Shown piece after piece: positions 1 to 11,136 of a DNA stretch of 64,000 bases; within the stretch, counting starts at the first letter, position 1, and each line of letters opens with the position of its first letter. Source of the stretch: Kitagawia praeruptora (Eukaryota > Streptophyta > Magnoliopsida > Apiales > Apiaceae). The stretch lies in NCBI GenBank assembly GCA_037693485.1, contig CM075348.1, positions 36,698,501-36,762,500 of the forward strand, read 5' to 3'. The translations under genes were made by a program, and so were the position numbers. The notes beneath the pieces were generated by a model that worked only from the letters and a program-made list of their open reading frames with translations, searched no databases and was not told where the DNA came from.

Positions 1-2665
1 AATGCCTTCAGGAACATCCATGTACACATCTTCAAATAAATCTCCGTGTAAAAATGCATTATTCACATCAAGTTGGTAAAGTGGCCAATTCTTACTAGCA
101 GCTAATGCAATCAAACAATGGACAGTGTTCATCTTGACAACTGGTGAGAAAGTTTCCTCGTAATCTATTCCTAGATGTTGATTGTATCCCTTAGCTACTA
201 AACGTGCTTTGCAAACCATCAACTTTGAGTTTGACCTTATATACCCATCTGCAACCAATTGATTTCTTACCAGGAGGTAATGGAACCAAGTCCCAGGTAT
301 GATTCTCATTCAGTTCATTTATTTCCTTTTGCATAGCCTCTTGCCAAAGAGGCTGCTTACATGCTTCTTTATAGTTCTTAGGTTCAGTTATATCAGACAA
401 CTTAGTCAATAACGCTGTATGATGAGGAGTAACAGCTGTGTGACAATAAAAATCTTGAAGATATGATGGTTGAGTTTTAACTCTTGAAGACTGTCGAAGT
501 GTATTGTGTGAAGTAGAATGATCAGAAGAATGTGATTGAGAATTGGATTCAAATGAAGACTGAGAGTTATCAAAAGAATGATCATGTATGGAACTAGATG
601 AATTATCAGAATTATCATGAGATGAATTATCAGAATTAGCATGTGAAAAAGGATCTGTGCTAAAAGCTGATAATGGTGTAGTAATAGCTGGTAAGAAAAT
701 GCTAGGTTCTAGATTTTGTGTCTTAGTATGATATGGAAAATTTAGTTCATGGAAAATAATATCTCTGAAAATAAACAGAGACTGTGTGGACAAATCAAGT
801 ACCTTATATCCTTTCTGCGTAGGTGAATATCCCATAAAAATGCACATTGAAGCTCTAGGATCCATTTTTGTTCGATGTACCTTTTGAGTTGATACATAGC
901 ATAGACAACCAAACGGTTTGAGATTGTTATAATCAGGATCCTCTCTGTATAGCAAAGAATATGGTGTAGCATCTCGAATACTCATTAAGGGCATCCTATT
1001 AATCAGATAGCAAGCACAAAGAACACATTCTCCCCAGTATTTATCAGGAACTCTAGACTGAAATAAAAGAGCTCGTGCAGTTTCAATTAGGTGTCTGTGC
1101 TTACGTTCAACAACCCCATTTTGTTGGGGTGTGTAAGCACAGCTAGTTTGATGCATGATCCCTTTTGACTGAAAAAACTTCTTTAAATTTCCTTCACACA
1201 ACTCAGGTGCATTATCAGAACGAACACAAATCACATTAGACTTAAACTGTTTTTCTGCATACAAAATGAAATTCTCGATAACATATGCTGCATCAGATTT
1301 ATACTTGATGAGCTGAACCCAGGTATACCTACTAAAATTGTCTACAATAGTGACAAATTGGGAACAACCCACATGTGTTTTGACCTTGTAAGGTCCCCAT
1401 AAATCTACATGTAGTAACTGTAAAACAGCAGAACTTTTAATACTACTATGAGGAAATGAAGCTCTAACTTGTTTTGCAAGTGGACATACTGTACAAATTG
1501 TTGTCTGAGAATCTTTAGGAGTAATAGAAGGAAAAATCTTCTTCAACTGTGGATAAGGTATATGTCCAAGCCGAAGATGCCAAATCTGAACTTCATTGGT
1601 CACAGTAGCAAAAGCAAATTTTCCAATATTATGATTTGCAACAGCTTCTGAATTAACACTATAGAGTCCATCTTTCAGTTTACCAAGAAGAATTGGACAT
1701 TTGCTCTGTGAAAGGTCCTGTAACATACAGGAATCATTAGAGAAAATCAAGCTGCAATTTAGATCCTTGCAAAGTTTATGCACAGATATTAATCTAAACT
1801 TAAAATCTGGCACATGTAAAACATCTTTTAGTATGATGTTATTTCCAAGAGCAACTGGTCCTTTATGCATAGCTTTAATCTTAGTGCCATCTGGAATTGT
1901 GATAGTAGAACTGATAGTTTCATATGACAAGAAACTTTCCAAGGTAGGAGTCATGTGATCTATGGCACCACTATCAAGAAGCCAATCTGTACCAAGTGCA
2001 GATAATAGACAAATTTTACCTGCCAAATATGCCTGATTATTCTCATCAGTATTGGAAATTTGATGTGCAGAAAGAAGAGTCATGAGCTTGTTGTATTGTT
2101 CAGTAGAAATGTGATGATTATTTTCATCAATTCTGTTATCATGAGATACAACTGAATGATCTTCATCAGCTATATGAGTAACAGCTGCTACAAACTTCTT
2201 ATCTTTAGGTTTAAAACCTGCAGGAAATCCATGAACCTTGAAACATCGATCTATGATGTGTCCTAGTACTTTGCAATGAGTACAATAATAATTTGCTCCA
2301 GGCTTAGTTTGCTTTCTAGTTCCACCAGTAAAAGAAGTTATAGAAGTTGTATTATTATGCTGATGCTGAAACCTTCCATTCCCTGCACCTTGAAACCTTT
2401 TGTTAGCCAGAAAAACCATAGAATCATTGTGAGTCTGAGCCATCTCTTTGTGATTTTCCTTCTGTGCAATCAGTCTATAAGCTTGAGAAACAAATGGTGA
2501 AGGAGTCATCATGAGAATATGTCCTCTAACAGCAGAGTAACAATCATCCAATTTCATCAGAAACTGCAATAAACGACGTTCATCCACCTTCTTTTGAACT
2601 TTAGTACTCAATTCACAGGTGCAATTTGCACAATCATATTTCAGTAAAGGATCTGCATCATCCAT
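1..2665 (-). pseudogene. copia gag-pol polyprotein, partial, frameshifted
   Basis: The open frame 2665-191 encodes 824 residues. It starts in mid-gag (UBN2-like segment, residues 1-80), then a CCHC zinc knuckle (CX2CX4HX4C in YYCTHCKVLGHIIDRC, about 127-141). The aspartic protease motif is WLLDSGAIDHM (about 229). A GAG-pre-integrase segment (WHLRLGH) and the integrase core follow, with HVDLWGP, VRSDNAPE and PQQNGVVERKHR giving the D,D,E residues. The start of reverse transcriptase follows. The frame breaks near position 225. Upstream of the window edge (1-220) a different frame continues the RT with KARLVAKGYNQ and LDVNNAFLHGDL. The gag lacks its usual N-terminal 100-150 residues, so the ATG at 2665 is probably not the ancestral start. 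Ser/His/Asn-rich sequence links integrase and RT. Confidence 0.88.
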
Positions 2666-3047
2666 TCAACAAGATTAACAAAATCAGGAAGAAATCAAGA
2701 AGAATATGTGAATTTTAACATATATTTTCAAAAATCAAGCAAAGATTTCAGAAATCAATCAAAGAAAACGTTCTGAGATCAAGAATAAAACGTAATCTAA
2801 GATCAAGAACAAAATGCTAGTGATGATCAACGAACTAACTGAATCAATCAGAAAAGAAGAATCAACAATGATATAAAGAGAACGAATTCACCGTTGAATT
2901 CATCTGAGTTCAGAAAGACAATCTGTAAAGAGATGATCGGAGAGATGATCTGGAAAAAAAATGATCAGAGCAAAATGATCGGAGCAATCGCGCACCAGAG
3001 AAACAAAGAATTTGATCGTCGGAGTTATCACCAGAAATGATCGAGAT
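2666..3047 (-). other. copia untranslated leader, gag N-terminus missing
   Basis: About 380 bp of A-rich leader between the primer-binding site and the first gag-like ATG. No gag N-terminal coding is recognisable here, which indicates an internal deletion or strong divergence. Confidence 0.6.
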
Positions 3048-3062
3048 CTGGCTCTGATACCA
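3048..3062 (-). other. Primer-binding site (initiator-Met tRNA type)
   Basis: Minus strand reads TGGTATCAGAGCCAG, the standard plant copia primer-binding site complementary to the 3' end of initiator methionine tRNA. It lies between the LTR and the gag leader and fixes the element's orientation. Confidence 0.9.
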
Positions 3063-3064
3063 TC

Positions 3065-3418
3065 TTAACTTTCTCTGAACTAAAGAATCAGTAAAATGAA
3101 AAATAAACTCTGTTTCATTGAATTATAAAATGTATCTGTACAATGATTTATATACATGAGCTAACAGCTAAGCTAAGATCTAACAGAAAATCTATACATA
3201 CATCTTCTATCTCTATACATGTAACTAACTTAGTTGCTAGCTTGTAACAAGTGAGGTGGTGGTGTGTTACTCAACTCTACTAGCGTGCTCAAGTCTGCCA
3301 GCGTGTTCATGTCCAGCCTGTCAATCTACATTGCCACATTAGCTGATTTGTCATGCTCTGTAGTAGTCTCTGTATTAGTCTCAATAATCCCTTCGTCAAA
3401 GTTAATGACGATTTAACA
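3065..3418 (-). repeat. 5' LTR of the left-edge copia element
   Basis: The segment begins TGTTAAATCG on the minus strand (position 3418) and ends just before the primer-binding site. It holds a minus-strand TATA box (TATATAAAT, plus positions 3146-3154). Size about 354 bp. The inner boundary is uncertain by a few bases because no second LTR copy is in the window for comparison. Confidence 0.7.
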
Positions 3419-3694
3419 TAGGTAAAATTACATTTCAGTTGAATGTTATGACTAGCAGCATTTTGCAATATAATTATGTCACGGGTTGGTGATCAAAGTG
3501 AATTTTTTGGATAAAACAGTGACAGATTTTCCCATTTACCCACTAAGAAACCACAACAAGAGAAGCATAGCAGAACTCCATCATAAACTCTTCAGGCACC
3601 CTCTAATTTACACATGTCGGTCATGCCACCCCAGTCATTCTTAATTTTCTAGGCACGCCTCCGCCATTCCCCTAACTAATATCCTGATAATAAC

Positions 3695-3877
3695 CGATAA
3701 AGTATGGGGAGAAGAGAGAAAAAAAATGTTTTATTATAATGAAACTTATTATCGATTAAAATAGAAAGAGTGCTTATGTAGCCAACAACAATACAATAGT
3801 AAAGAAAATTATCCTATCAAAGTAAACTATTAAAATATTGGAATTATCCCTTGATAATAATATTATATATGTTAACA
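3695..3877 (-). repeat. 3' LTR of small LTR element
   Basis: Direct repeat partner of 5173-5348. Shared blocks include the AACTTATTATCG region and the TGTTAACATATATAAT start. It adjoins a polypurine-like tract at about 3878-3890. Confidence 0.55.
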
Positions 3878-4609
3878 TCCCCTCAAACTCATGATCATGA
3901 ATCGGGAGTTTGTCAACAAGAAACGGAGCCACGTATCCAAACGAATCCAAAGCTGCTACCCCAAAATAAAAGCATCCAAACGAATCCAAAAAACAGAATC
4001 ACGAATCTAAACGAGCTAAACATTTCCTAATGAATCCAAAGTTGCATCCGCAAAAGGAAAAAGAGCATCCATGTCATGCAAGAGTAAACAAAAACAAAAA
4101 ACTCCAATGCAATTGTATCCAATCCAAAATCAAAACGAACAGAAAAATCCAATCAACAAGAATCCAAAGACAAATTATATCCTAACCATCCATATCGTTC
4201 ACGAATCAACTAAATAACTATAAAATTCAAGTATATTTGAATTAAAATGAGAGCTGGCAAGAAATCCAATCAGCAAGAGAAGAATCATCCATGTCATCTA
4301 ATAACCAATCGAAACAACTTCAAAAGTCAAGCAAATTCGCAGCCAATAAACATGCAAGCAAAACTCATATAACTTCAACCAACAAAAACAATACCAAAAT
4401 CCAAAGTAATACTGAATTCAAATCTACAAACTGTATCCAAATCTAACTAACTAACCTTACCCAAATCTAATCAAAACTAACATCAAACCAAAACCAATTG
4501 AATCCATATCCATATTACAACCGAGAAAGCAATCCTAAACCAGTAAAGAGAGAAAAAGAGAGAAGAAAGGTAAAGAAACGATCTCATGACCCAAATCAAT
4601 TAAAAAAGA

Positions 4610-4725
4610 GAGAAAGAGAAAGAAGGTATGCAGTGCCTAGGCTACTCCCATCATAACGCACGAGAAAGAAAGAGAAAAAGAAGGTATACGGTGCCTAGGA
4701 CTACTTTCATCATAAAACACGAGGG
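4610..4725. repeat. 58-bp tandem duplication
   Basis: Two diverged copies of a purine-rich unit, each with AAGGTAT..GTGCCTAGG (starting at 4623 and 4681), followed by a CTACT..CATCATAA stretch. It lies inside the small LTR element. Confidence 0.7.
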
Positions 4726-5172
4726 AGAAAAAAGGAAAGAAAAGATAAAGGAAAAAATTAACGATCTTACCAACAAGCAAATACCATCAACGAGAGAGAA
4801 ATAAAGAGTGTGCAAGAGTCTTAACCAAACCAAAACGAAACCAACATGCTTACCCAACATTACTTTTTACCAAATTAAAACCCAACCAATATGAAGATAA
4901 AAAAGATGAAGGAGGAAAAAAATTTGAAACGATGGCTAAATTCATAATTAAAACAATTAGAGAACTTATCTTAACTAATTTAGGAAAAAATATCAAGATT
5001 AGATACCTAAATCAAATTGAACAAGAAAAAAAACACAACCAATTTGTAAAATAAAAGAACAAGAAAAAAATATCGAAATACATATTTTAATTCCAACATG
5101 CGAAAGATATCACGTTCAACATATCGTCAACCGATACCAAATCGAATCGGTCTATATGGCTCTAGATATCAA

Positions 5173-5348
5173 TGATAAAGTATAGGAAGAAAAGACAAAA
5201 ATATTTTTTTTATAATAAAACTTATTATCGTTTATAATTTAAGAACTTATTTAACCAACAACTAAATAATGATAAATAAAATATATTATAAAAAACAATT
5301 AAAAATTAAAATTAACCCATAATAATAATTTTATATATGTTAATAACA
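5173..5348 (-). repeat. 5' LTR of small LTR element
   Basis: Direct repeat partner of 3695-3877, with many small indels. It adjoins the degenerate primer-binding site at 5158-5172. Confidence 0.55.
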
Positions 5349-5956
5349 ACGTGCATAACCTCTACTATTCCACTCATTACGTACTACAATATTTGTACGA
5401 AAAAATAGTAAGATGGATCGCATCTCACTACTCCAATCACAAGATCCAAATTTGGATCACAAATTGATCCAACTTTGGATCAGATCCAAATTCTATTACA
5501 ATCACATGATCCAAATATAAATTCAAATTCAATCATCATTATTATATTCATATATTTTAATTTTAAGTATTTTGAAAAAAGATTAATTAATTTTATTATA
5601 AATTATAATATATAATAACATCAACAACTAGATTATAACTAAAATACATTCGAATAAAAATAAAATGTTATAAAGTACATTTGAAATAAATGAAACGTTA
5701 CATGAAAATAAATTAAAAGCATTAATATTACATAAAAATACTAATTATCAGAATTAGTATATTATTCCCACAAATGCTCAATTAATGCATTTGGAAGTGC
5801 TAGATGAGCAACTTTATCTTGTATTTTGAAATTTAATATATTTTAATTTTTATGTATTTAAAAATTTTATTTTAGAATTTATCATGAATTAGTTATATTC
5901 CAAAATTAATTAATTTACTTTAAATAACATTAACAAAATCAACAAAATAGAAAAGA
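5349..5956. other. AT-rich intergenic DNA
   Basis: Very AT-rich sequence with no sustained reading frame, no RNA-gene signal and no clear repeat boundaries. Several near-copies of GATCCAAATTTGGATC-like words occur at about 5440-5510. Confidence 0.5.
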
Positions 5957-5966
5957 TTATAATTTT

Positions 5967-6239
5967 GAGTTTTATATCAAACTGGCCACTCCCTTCGTCA
6001 AAAATTATCATTTAACCAACCGTTCTCATCGGGGTCTCATTTAAACCACTAAACTAAGAAAATATATCATTTGCCCCCTGCATTCAAAAAAATTAATACA
6101 ATTTATGGTGGTCTAAGTGATATACAGGGGGGCAAATGATATATTTTCTTAATTTAGTGGTTCAAATGAGACCCCGTTGAGAACGGTGGGTTAAATGATA
6201 ATTTTTGACGAAGGGAGTGGCCAATTTGATATAAAACCC
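5967..6239. mobile_element. MULE-like MITE with long terminal inverted repeats
   Basis: A 273-bp element whose arms are near-perfect inverted repeats of more than 100 bp (start GAGTTTTATATCAAACTGG, opposite end GGGTTTTATATCAAATTGG on the other strand). It is flanked by a perfect 10-bp direct repeat TTATAATTTT (5957-5966 and 6240-6249). Long TIRs with a 9-10 bp target duplication are the Mutator superfamily signature. No coding capacity. Confidence 0.85.
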
Positions 6240-6443
6240 TTATAATTTTATAATGATATAAAGATTTGGATCAATTACCATTCACTGATCCAATAGAACC
6301 AATAGTATTATTCATTTTTAGTATTATTCATTGATCTAAATTTAGATCACACTTTTTAGTTCACGGTTAAAATCATTTGAGACAAAACTGCCCCAAATTT
6401 AAATTTTTAATCACAGGTTGAAATTTCCCTTATAGTTGCTAAG

Positions 6444-7004
6444 AGCAACTCCAACAATTACTTAGCATCCTCCTCATAAATAATATTATTGAAATGATTC
6501 TTAATTAATATACAAAATCACTTCTTCACTCCAATAATCCTCCTCTAATTCAATATCTATCCATTCTTTATCTAGTTTACATAATATACATATATAAAAA
6601 TAAAATATTCCACCCGTAACTTCAAGTTACGGGGGTGACTCGAGCACCCATAACTTGAGCTCAATATACACCATAACTAGCAGTGCAAGCATCAAACAAC
6701 TAACAAAGAAACATAGCATTTTGATCTATTTATTGTTACTGCATTGTTATAATCACCAAAAAGATCTATGCATGAGAAATATTGCAGACCAAAATTCAAA
6801 TAAAAAAATGCTGTAACAATAGTCTCAGACATTAAAGTTTTAAAAAATGAAGTGAGCAGAGGAGAAAGAGTTTTAAATCTGAGGAAAGAATTGAGGATTC
6901 TAAATTTATAGAGAGTTGCTAGGAGTTTGTTGGAAATATTTTTTGTCTTCATTTCCTCATTATTTGATTTAAGAGGGTATATTAGAATAGTGTTGGAATT
7001 GCTC
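6444..7004. mobile_element. Tourist-like (PIF/Harbinger) MITE, 561 bp
   Basis: TIRs GAGCAACTCCAACAA and, on the opposite strand, GAGCAATTCCAACA. It is flanked by TAA on both sides (6441-6443, 7005-7007), the 3-bp PIF/Harbinger target duplication. It contains a compact hairpin at 6611-6637 (CCCGTAACTT and its exact complement around one base). No transposase coding seen. Confidence 0.75.
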
Positions 7005-7007
7005 TAA

Positions 7008-7744
7008 GTTAGTTTAAACTTTAATAACCAATGTAAGAACACTCCAATTAATATTGATGACATAGAATAAATTGTTCATTATATTGTTTGGATAAAGTGT
7101 GGGTAGCCGTGACAAATCAGTAGTTGCTCGAGCTAGAGCGGGTAAGCATAACCCAAGCTTGTGGATGCCACAGGTTCTTTGTCTTCGTCTTCTTTCTGGT
7201 TTTTTAAATTACTTTAATGTTACTTAATTCTCTCTCTCTCAGTGTGAACAGAATATGCTCATAATGTTTTTTTTACTAAATAAAAAAATAAAATAAAAGA
7301 ATATGCTCATATTGTTGTAGCATATATTCCTAAAGTTTTTGTTAATTATGTGTAGTACTGAGGTTAAAAAACAAACGCTATATTTCAAATATATCTTTGC
7401 TATTTTGTTTATCAGTAAAAAATATTTCAATCAGATATCCACCTTTTATTCCATTATATTAAATAAATTATAATTAGTAAAAATTTATATTATTTTTCAA
7501 ATAAATTAACATAATTAATAATAAACTTAATTACCTTATATTAATTAAATGTGTATAATAATTTTGGAATAGATAGAATAAGAAATGTGGTACATTAAGT
7601 GGGAAGAAAATAAAAAATTGAGCATGCTGCATACTCCAAATTTGTTCACAAAAATCATTCTCAAATGATGTGGTAAAGATGACATGACATGATTGAAATT
7701 TTTGATTGGAATGTTTGGTGTGAATATAGGAAATCACATTATTA
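7008..7744. other. AT-rich intergenic DNA
   Basis: No gene, RNA or clear element is visible. Short open frames here have no recognisable domain and lie in AT-rich simple sequence. Confidence 0.5.
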
Positions 7745-7751
7745 TAATCAA

Positions 7752-7960
7752 TTAAATTGATGGAAAATATTAGAGTTACATAAAATTTCATAAAAATTTT
7801 CACAAAATGATAAGTGTCTTAATTTAATTGGTTATAACACGATGGGCCCCCAGTATTCACATTAATATCAATCAATAAAACATTTATTAGTGGAATCCAC
7901 CTCATTCTGTAAATGTTTTTGTGCAAATTTTCTGTACACCTCACCACTCTCTAAATTGAT
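7752..7960. mobile_element. MITE, copy 1 of a family also in the bHLH intron
   Basis: Similar over about 190 bp, in inverse orientation, to 9745-9932. Shared blocks include CACAAAATGATAAGTGT, ATTAATATCAATCAATAAAA and TCTGTA..TGTACACCT. The ends are weak inverted repeats (TTAGAGTTA and AGGTGTACA types). Exact boundaries and target duplication are unresolved. Confidence 0.55.
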
Positions 7961-8052
7961 ACACTTTTCATTTGGAAACTTTTATGAGAAACAATTCAGG
8001 ATATCTGGCATTTTTCATAAACATTATTTCAAATTTTCAGCTATTTTAATAT

Positions 8053-8270
8053 GAGTATGCTGGGCGTGAGTATGCTGAGCCTGAGGATGTCCTCAGGTAA
8101 CACCCCTGAGGTTAAAACAACTATAGTAGTAAATTAGGGACATTTTTGTAAATGCAAAGGATGGATCTTATATTTACAAAAATGCCCCTGCGGGGCCCAC
8201 TTAATTATAAGCACAAATTTCTTTTAACCTCAGGGTGTTACCTGAGGACATCCTCAGGCTCATTATTCTC
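8053..8270. mobile_element. Hairpin MITE A (CCTGAGG family), 9-bp TSD
   Basis: A 218-bp element flanked by a perfect 9-bp direct repeat TTTTAATAT (8044-8052, 8271-8279). The arms are inverted repeats of about 45 bp. Each arm itself contains a palindrome (CCTGAGGATGTCCTCAGG). The left end carries an extra 15-bp partial duplication of its terminus. The centre holds the GC-rich word TGCCCCTGCGGGGCC (8183-8197). Two relatives lie at 13590-13783 and 13818-14009. Confidence 0.82.
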
Positions 8271-8279
8271 TTTTAATAT

Positions 8280-8766
8280 TTAGATTTTGCATATTATTTG
8301 GTACAAATTTATTGTGGAACAAAAAAAAATTACTCTAGAACCAAAATGTCATTTGATTTAGTTCTGCAAAAGCAAAAATGCAGTTTGAGAACGTAGTATA
8401 GACTAATGTTGGTGCAGTCACTAAGCATGTCCATGTCAAGACCTGATGTTTGGTGCTCGCTCCCCTCTCCACAAACTGACCATCGAATGACTAGGGCAAC
8501 TAGCAACTGCTCCCCATAATTAATTTAATCAAGGAATTAATAAATCGATATCTTCTATATGTATGCGTATCTTTTTACATAAGCAAGACGAATATATTAA
8601 TTATAGTTTTATAGACTCTACTAATTTTATTTAGTACATGTTGATGAGGACTTTGATCACGGTAGGTTCTATATATATACAATCTTATCAGTTATCATGT
8701 CATACATTAATACTATAAGCATCAAACTTAAACCAAATACTATTTCCAAACAAACCTTTATCTAAA
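8280..8766 (+). promoter_or_regulatory. Upstream region of the bHLH gene
   Basis: 487 bp between MITE A and the bHLH start codon. A TATA-like run TATATATA lies at 8671-8680, about 90 bp before the ATG. No other element could be assigned with confidence. MITE A is about 0.5 kb upstream of the ATG. Confidence 0.45.
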
Positions 8767-10145
8767 ATGTTAACACTATCATCCCCTCTCTTTCCAAGCT
8801 TTGGTTGGCCCTTAGTCGATGACCCAAGAATTATCAGCCATGATCCAAACGATAATTTCTTCGGGAATCTCAACTCTATGGAAAATTCCTTTTCGGTCCT
8901 TCCTTCTCCTCAATCGACAAGTTTCGAAGCAATTGGCAGTGGTCACAATGACACCACTGGAGTAGTCAAGAAGCTTAATCATAATGCAAGTGAACGAGAT
9001 CGTCGAAAGAAGATTAACAGCTTGTATTCTTCTCTTTTTTCACTCCTTCCGGATGCAGATCGAATGGTATGTACATTTTTATATGTCTTTAGTTTATTAT
9101 TTCCTATGGCCTCTGCAACATATATAATTTACTGTTTTTTTTAACAATTTACGTGTGCTATAATATACAGAAGAAATTAAGCATTCCAGCAACAGTAGCG
9201 TGTGTGGTGAAATACATACCAGAATTACAAAAAGAAGTGGAGAGTTTGGCTCAGAAGAAAGAAGAATTATCGTCGAGAATGTGTAGGCAGCGAGAAGACA
9301 GCACGGACTATCAAGTTGGAAAGAGACGAAGAGTGGAGAGAAAAGATACAAGTTTGTCATCAGTTGCAGTAACAACCAGTCCAGTTGGATGTAATGAAGT
9401 CGCAGTACAGATATCTGCACTCAAAGCTGATCACAAGGGTTTACTATCCGAAGTTCTGAATAAACTAGAGCTTGGTGATGGACTTTTCTTATTAAATGCT
9501 TCTTCGTTCCAGTCTATTGGAGATAGAGTCTTCCACAGCTTGCATTTTCAGGTATTGATTGTATATTTATTTGCATATATTTTTAACTTTTAATTAGTCC
9601 TTAATTATCAGCAAGTTAGTGTATAGTTGAGATTCTTTTCCCAACATTAGTGGAGTATTATTCTGTTGCACCAACCCAAACAGTTCTTAAAATAGAAATA
9701 GGTAGGTAAATTAGTCGGCACCGGCTTTATAATAATTAACGAAAAGAGTAATGTTAGGTGTACAAAATAAGTTACAGAATTTTTGCATAAAATGAGTTGA
9801 ATGGATTTTTATTGATTGATATTAATATGAAAGCAGGGTCCATTGAATTATAACCCATCAAATTGTAACACTTATCATTTTGTAAAAAAATTTGTGAAAT
9901 TTTATATAACTCTAGCATTTCTGTAACGAAAAACCAATGTTGTAAACTTGATTGACTTGACAATAATGGATCGAGTGTATTTATTTAATCAAGTTTAGCT
10001 GCAGTATTTGCTTTATGTAACCAAAATTATATATTTATTGGGTTTAAAAAATTTACAGGCAAATGGGAACTACAAATTGGAGCTTGAGGCCGTAAAGGGG
10101 AAGATCGCGTCACTCTACGAGAAGAATATGCAAGTGCTTTTATGA
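8767..10145 (+). CDS. bHLH transcription factor, ORG2/bHLH38-39-100-101 type
   Basis: Three exons: 8767-9066, 9171-9551 and 10059-10145, with GT-AG introns of 104 and 507 bp in phase 0, giving 255 residues, close to the usual 240-260. The N-terminus (MLTLSSPLFPSFGWPL) is typical of the subgroup Ib(2) factors ORG2/ORG3. The basic helix-loop-helix covers about residues 71-125. Its basic part HNASERDRRKK keeps the His-Glu-Arg residues that contact E-box DNA, and a leucine-rich coiled segment follows (IPELQKEVESL). In Arabidopsis these nuclear proteins pair with FIT to switch on iron uptake (IRO2 in rice plays a similar part) and are themselves induced by iron shortage. That role is inferred from family, not shown here. 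Intron 2 carries a MITE. The short last exon, ending KNMQVLL, is typical for the family. The gene is convergent with the AGP gene. Confidence 0.92.
9745..9932. mobile_element. MITE in intron 2 of the bHLH gene
   Basis: Inverse-orientation copy of the element at 7752-7960, lying wholly inside the 507-bp second intron and accounting for most of its length. Ends approximate. Confidence 0.55.
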
Positions 10146-10653
10146 GTTTTAGCAATTGAAATTATAGTGAAGACTACAACATTAATAGTAATTAATGTAA
10201 ATTGTATACAATATTAAAGTTCTTCACGAACACTTACTTCAAAGGAGACCTCGTACGTACGTAGTTGTGGTCTTCATTCTTTGAGGTATTCTCTCCATTA
10301 TAGACTTGGAGTTAATCTGTTGTTGCAGACAAATTAATATAACTATGACATATAATTAACAGAGGTAGATCAATGTTGATGTGCTGCATGGCCGCTCATG
10401 TCGTAAATTAAAACTCCTAATATCCTAAAGCCAATGTCTTAAAACTCCTGAAACTCTGAGAATGAACGAATTACACGAAGAAAAACATATAATATGATTA
10501 ATTACGGCATATTAATTAAATTTACAGTTACACAAAGAAGTACACGTATAAATATATTTAGTACTTCAATGTGGATAGTCACATGAAATGAACACAATTA
10601 TTTAAGTTGGAACAACTACGTACGCTTCAATTATTTGAGAACAAAATAACTGA
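10146..10653. other. Convergent intergenic region, 3' UTRs
   Basis: 508 bp between the stop codons of two converging genes. It should hold both 3' untranslated regions. No further element was recognised. Confidence 0.5.
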
Positions 10654-11136
10654 TCAAACGAAAAAGAAACCAGCTACAACAACAGCAGCAGCAACAACCG
10701 AAGGCACCTTCAAAGCAACGGCATTACTGTCGTCAGATGGTGAGGGTGCATCGGAGGGTTCGTCATCTGATGGTGCGTCAGAAGGAGAATCGGAAGGAGA
10801 ATCAGAAGGAGAGTCGTCGGAAGGAGAATCACTGGGGGGAGCTGGCGGTGAATCACTCGAGGGAGAGGAGCTAGGGGTACTATCGGAGTCTGGATCAGAA
10901 TCGGGAGCATCAGCATCGTCGTCATCGTCATCAGCAGGTGCTGGCGATGAACCTTTTGGAGACGATGCAGGAGATGTACCCTTTGCAGGTGATTGAGGTG
11001 GGGCTGATTTTGGGGAGGATGAAGAGCCCTTTGGTGATGGACTACTGCTAGGAGAACTGGATGGCGAGTTAGCCGCGGTTGCGAAGCCAATCAGAGCCAC
11101 CAACACAAGTGAAACAACGACAATTTGACGTGCCAT
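10654..11136 (-). CDS. Arabinogalactan-protein-like, signal peptide and GPI signal
   Basis: A single-exon frame of 160 residues. Residues 1-21 form a signal peptide ending FATA. Residues 22-140 are dominated by Ser, Pro, Ala and Asp, with many SP, AP and PP pairs, the context in which proline is hydroxylated and carries arabinogalactan. An acidic stretch (ADDDDDDADAPDSD) lies at about 67-80. The C-terminus (about 141-160, VPSVVAAAVVVAGFFFV) is a hydrophobic tail typical of a GPI-anchor signal. Known classical AGPs share this plan and sit on the outer face of the plasma membrane or in the wall; the cellular role here is unknown. A minus-strand TATTTAAG lies about 40 bp upstream. High Asp and repeated DSPS units make it closer to an AGP-like or hybrid glycoprotein than to a strict classical AGP. 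Confidence 0.85.
   Translation of the reverse strand: MARQIVVVSLVLVALIGFATAANSPSSSPSSSPSPKGSSSSPKSAPPQSPAKGTSPASSPKGSSPAPADDDDDDADAPDSDPDSDSTPSSSPSSDSPPAPPSDSPSDDSPSDSPSDSPSDAPSDDEPSDAPSPSDDSNAVALKVPSVVAAAVVVAGFFFV

Larger units (their letters stand above)
1..3418 (-). mobile_element. Ty1/copia LTR retrotransposon, truncated by window edge
   Basis: Minus-strand copia element. Seen from right to left: an LTR (about 3065-3418), a primer-binding site matching initiator-Met tRNA (3048-3062), a leader, and a gag-pol frame in the copia order gag, protease, integrase, reverse transcriptase. The RT continues off the left edge, so the 3' LTR is not in the window. The coding part is damaged: the gag N-terminal half is absent and there is a frameshifting deletion near 222-232. 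It is therefore a non-autonomous relic. No target duplication can be tested because one end is missing. Confidence 0.9.
3695..5348 (-). mobile_element. Small non-autonomous LTR element (TRIM/LARD-like)
   Basis: Two diverged direct repeats of about 180 bp (3695-3877 and 5173-5348) bracket 1.3 kb with no convincing coding. On the minus strand both start TGTTA...ACATATATAA and end near ACTTTATC. Next to the right copy is a degenerate primer-binding site (TTGATATCTAGAGCC, 5158-5172). Next to the left copy is a purine-rich tract (TTTGAGGGGA) of the polypurine type. This layout defines a minus-strand LTR element with its coding removed. The LTRs differ clearly, so the insertion is old. No matching target duplication was found. 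Confidence 0.6.
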
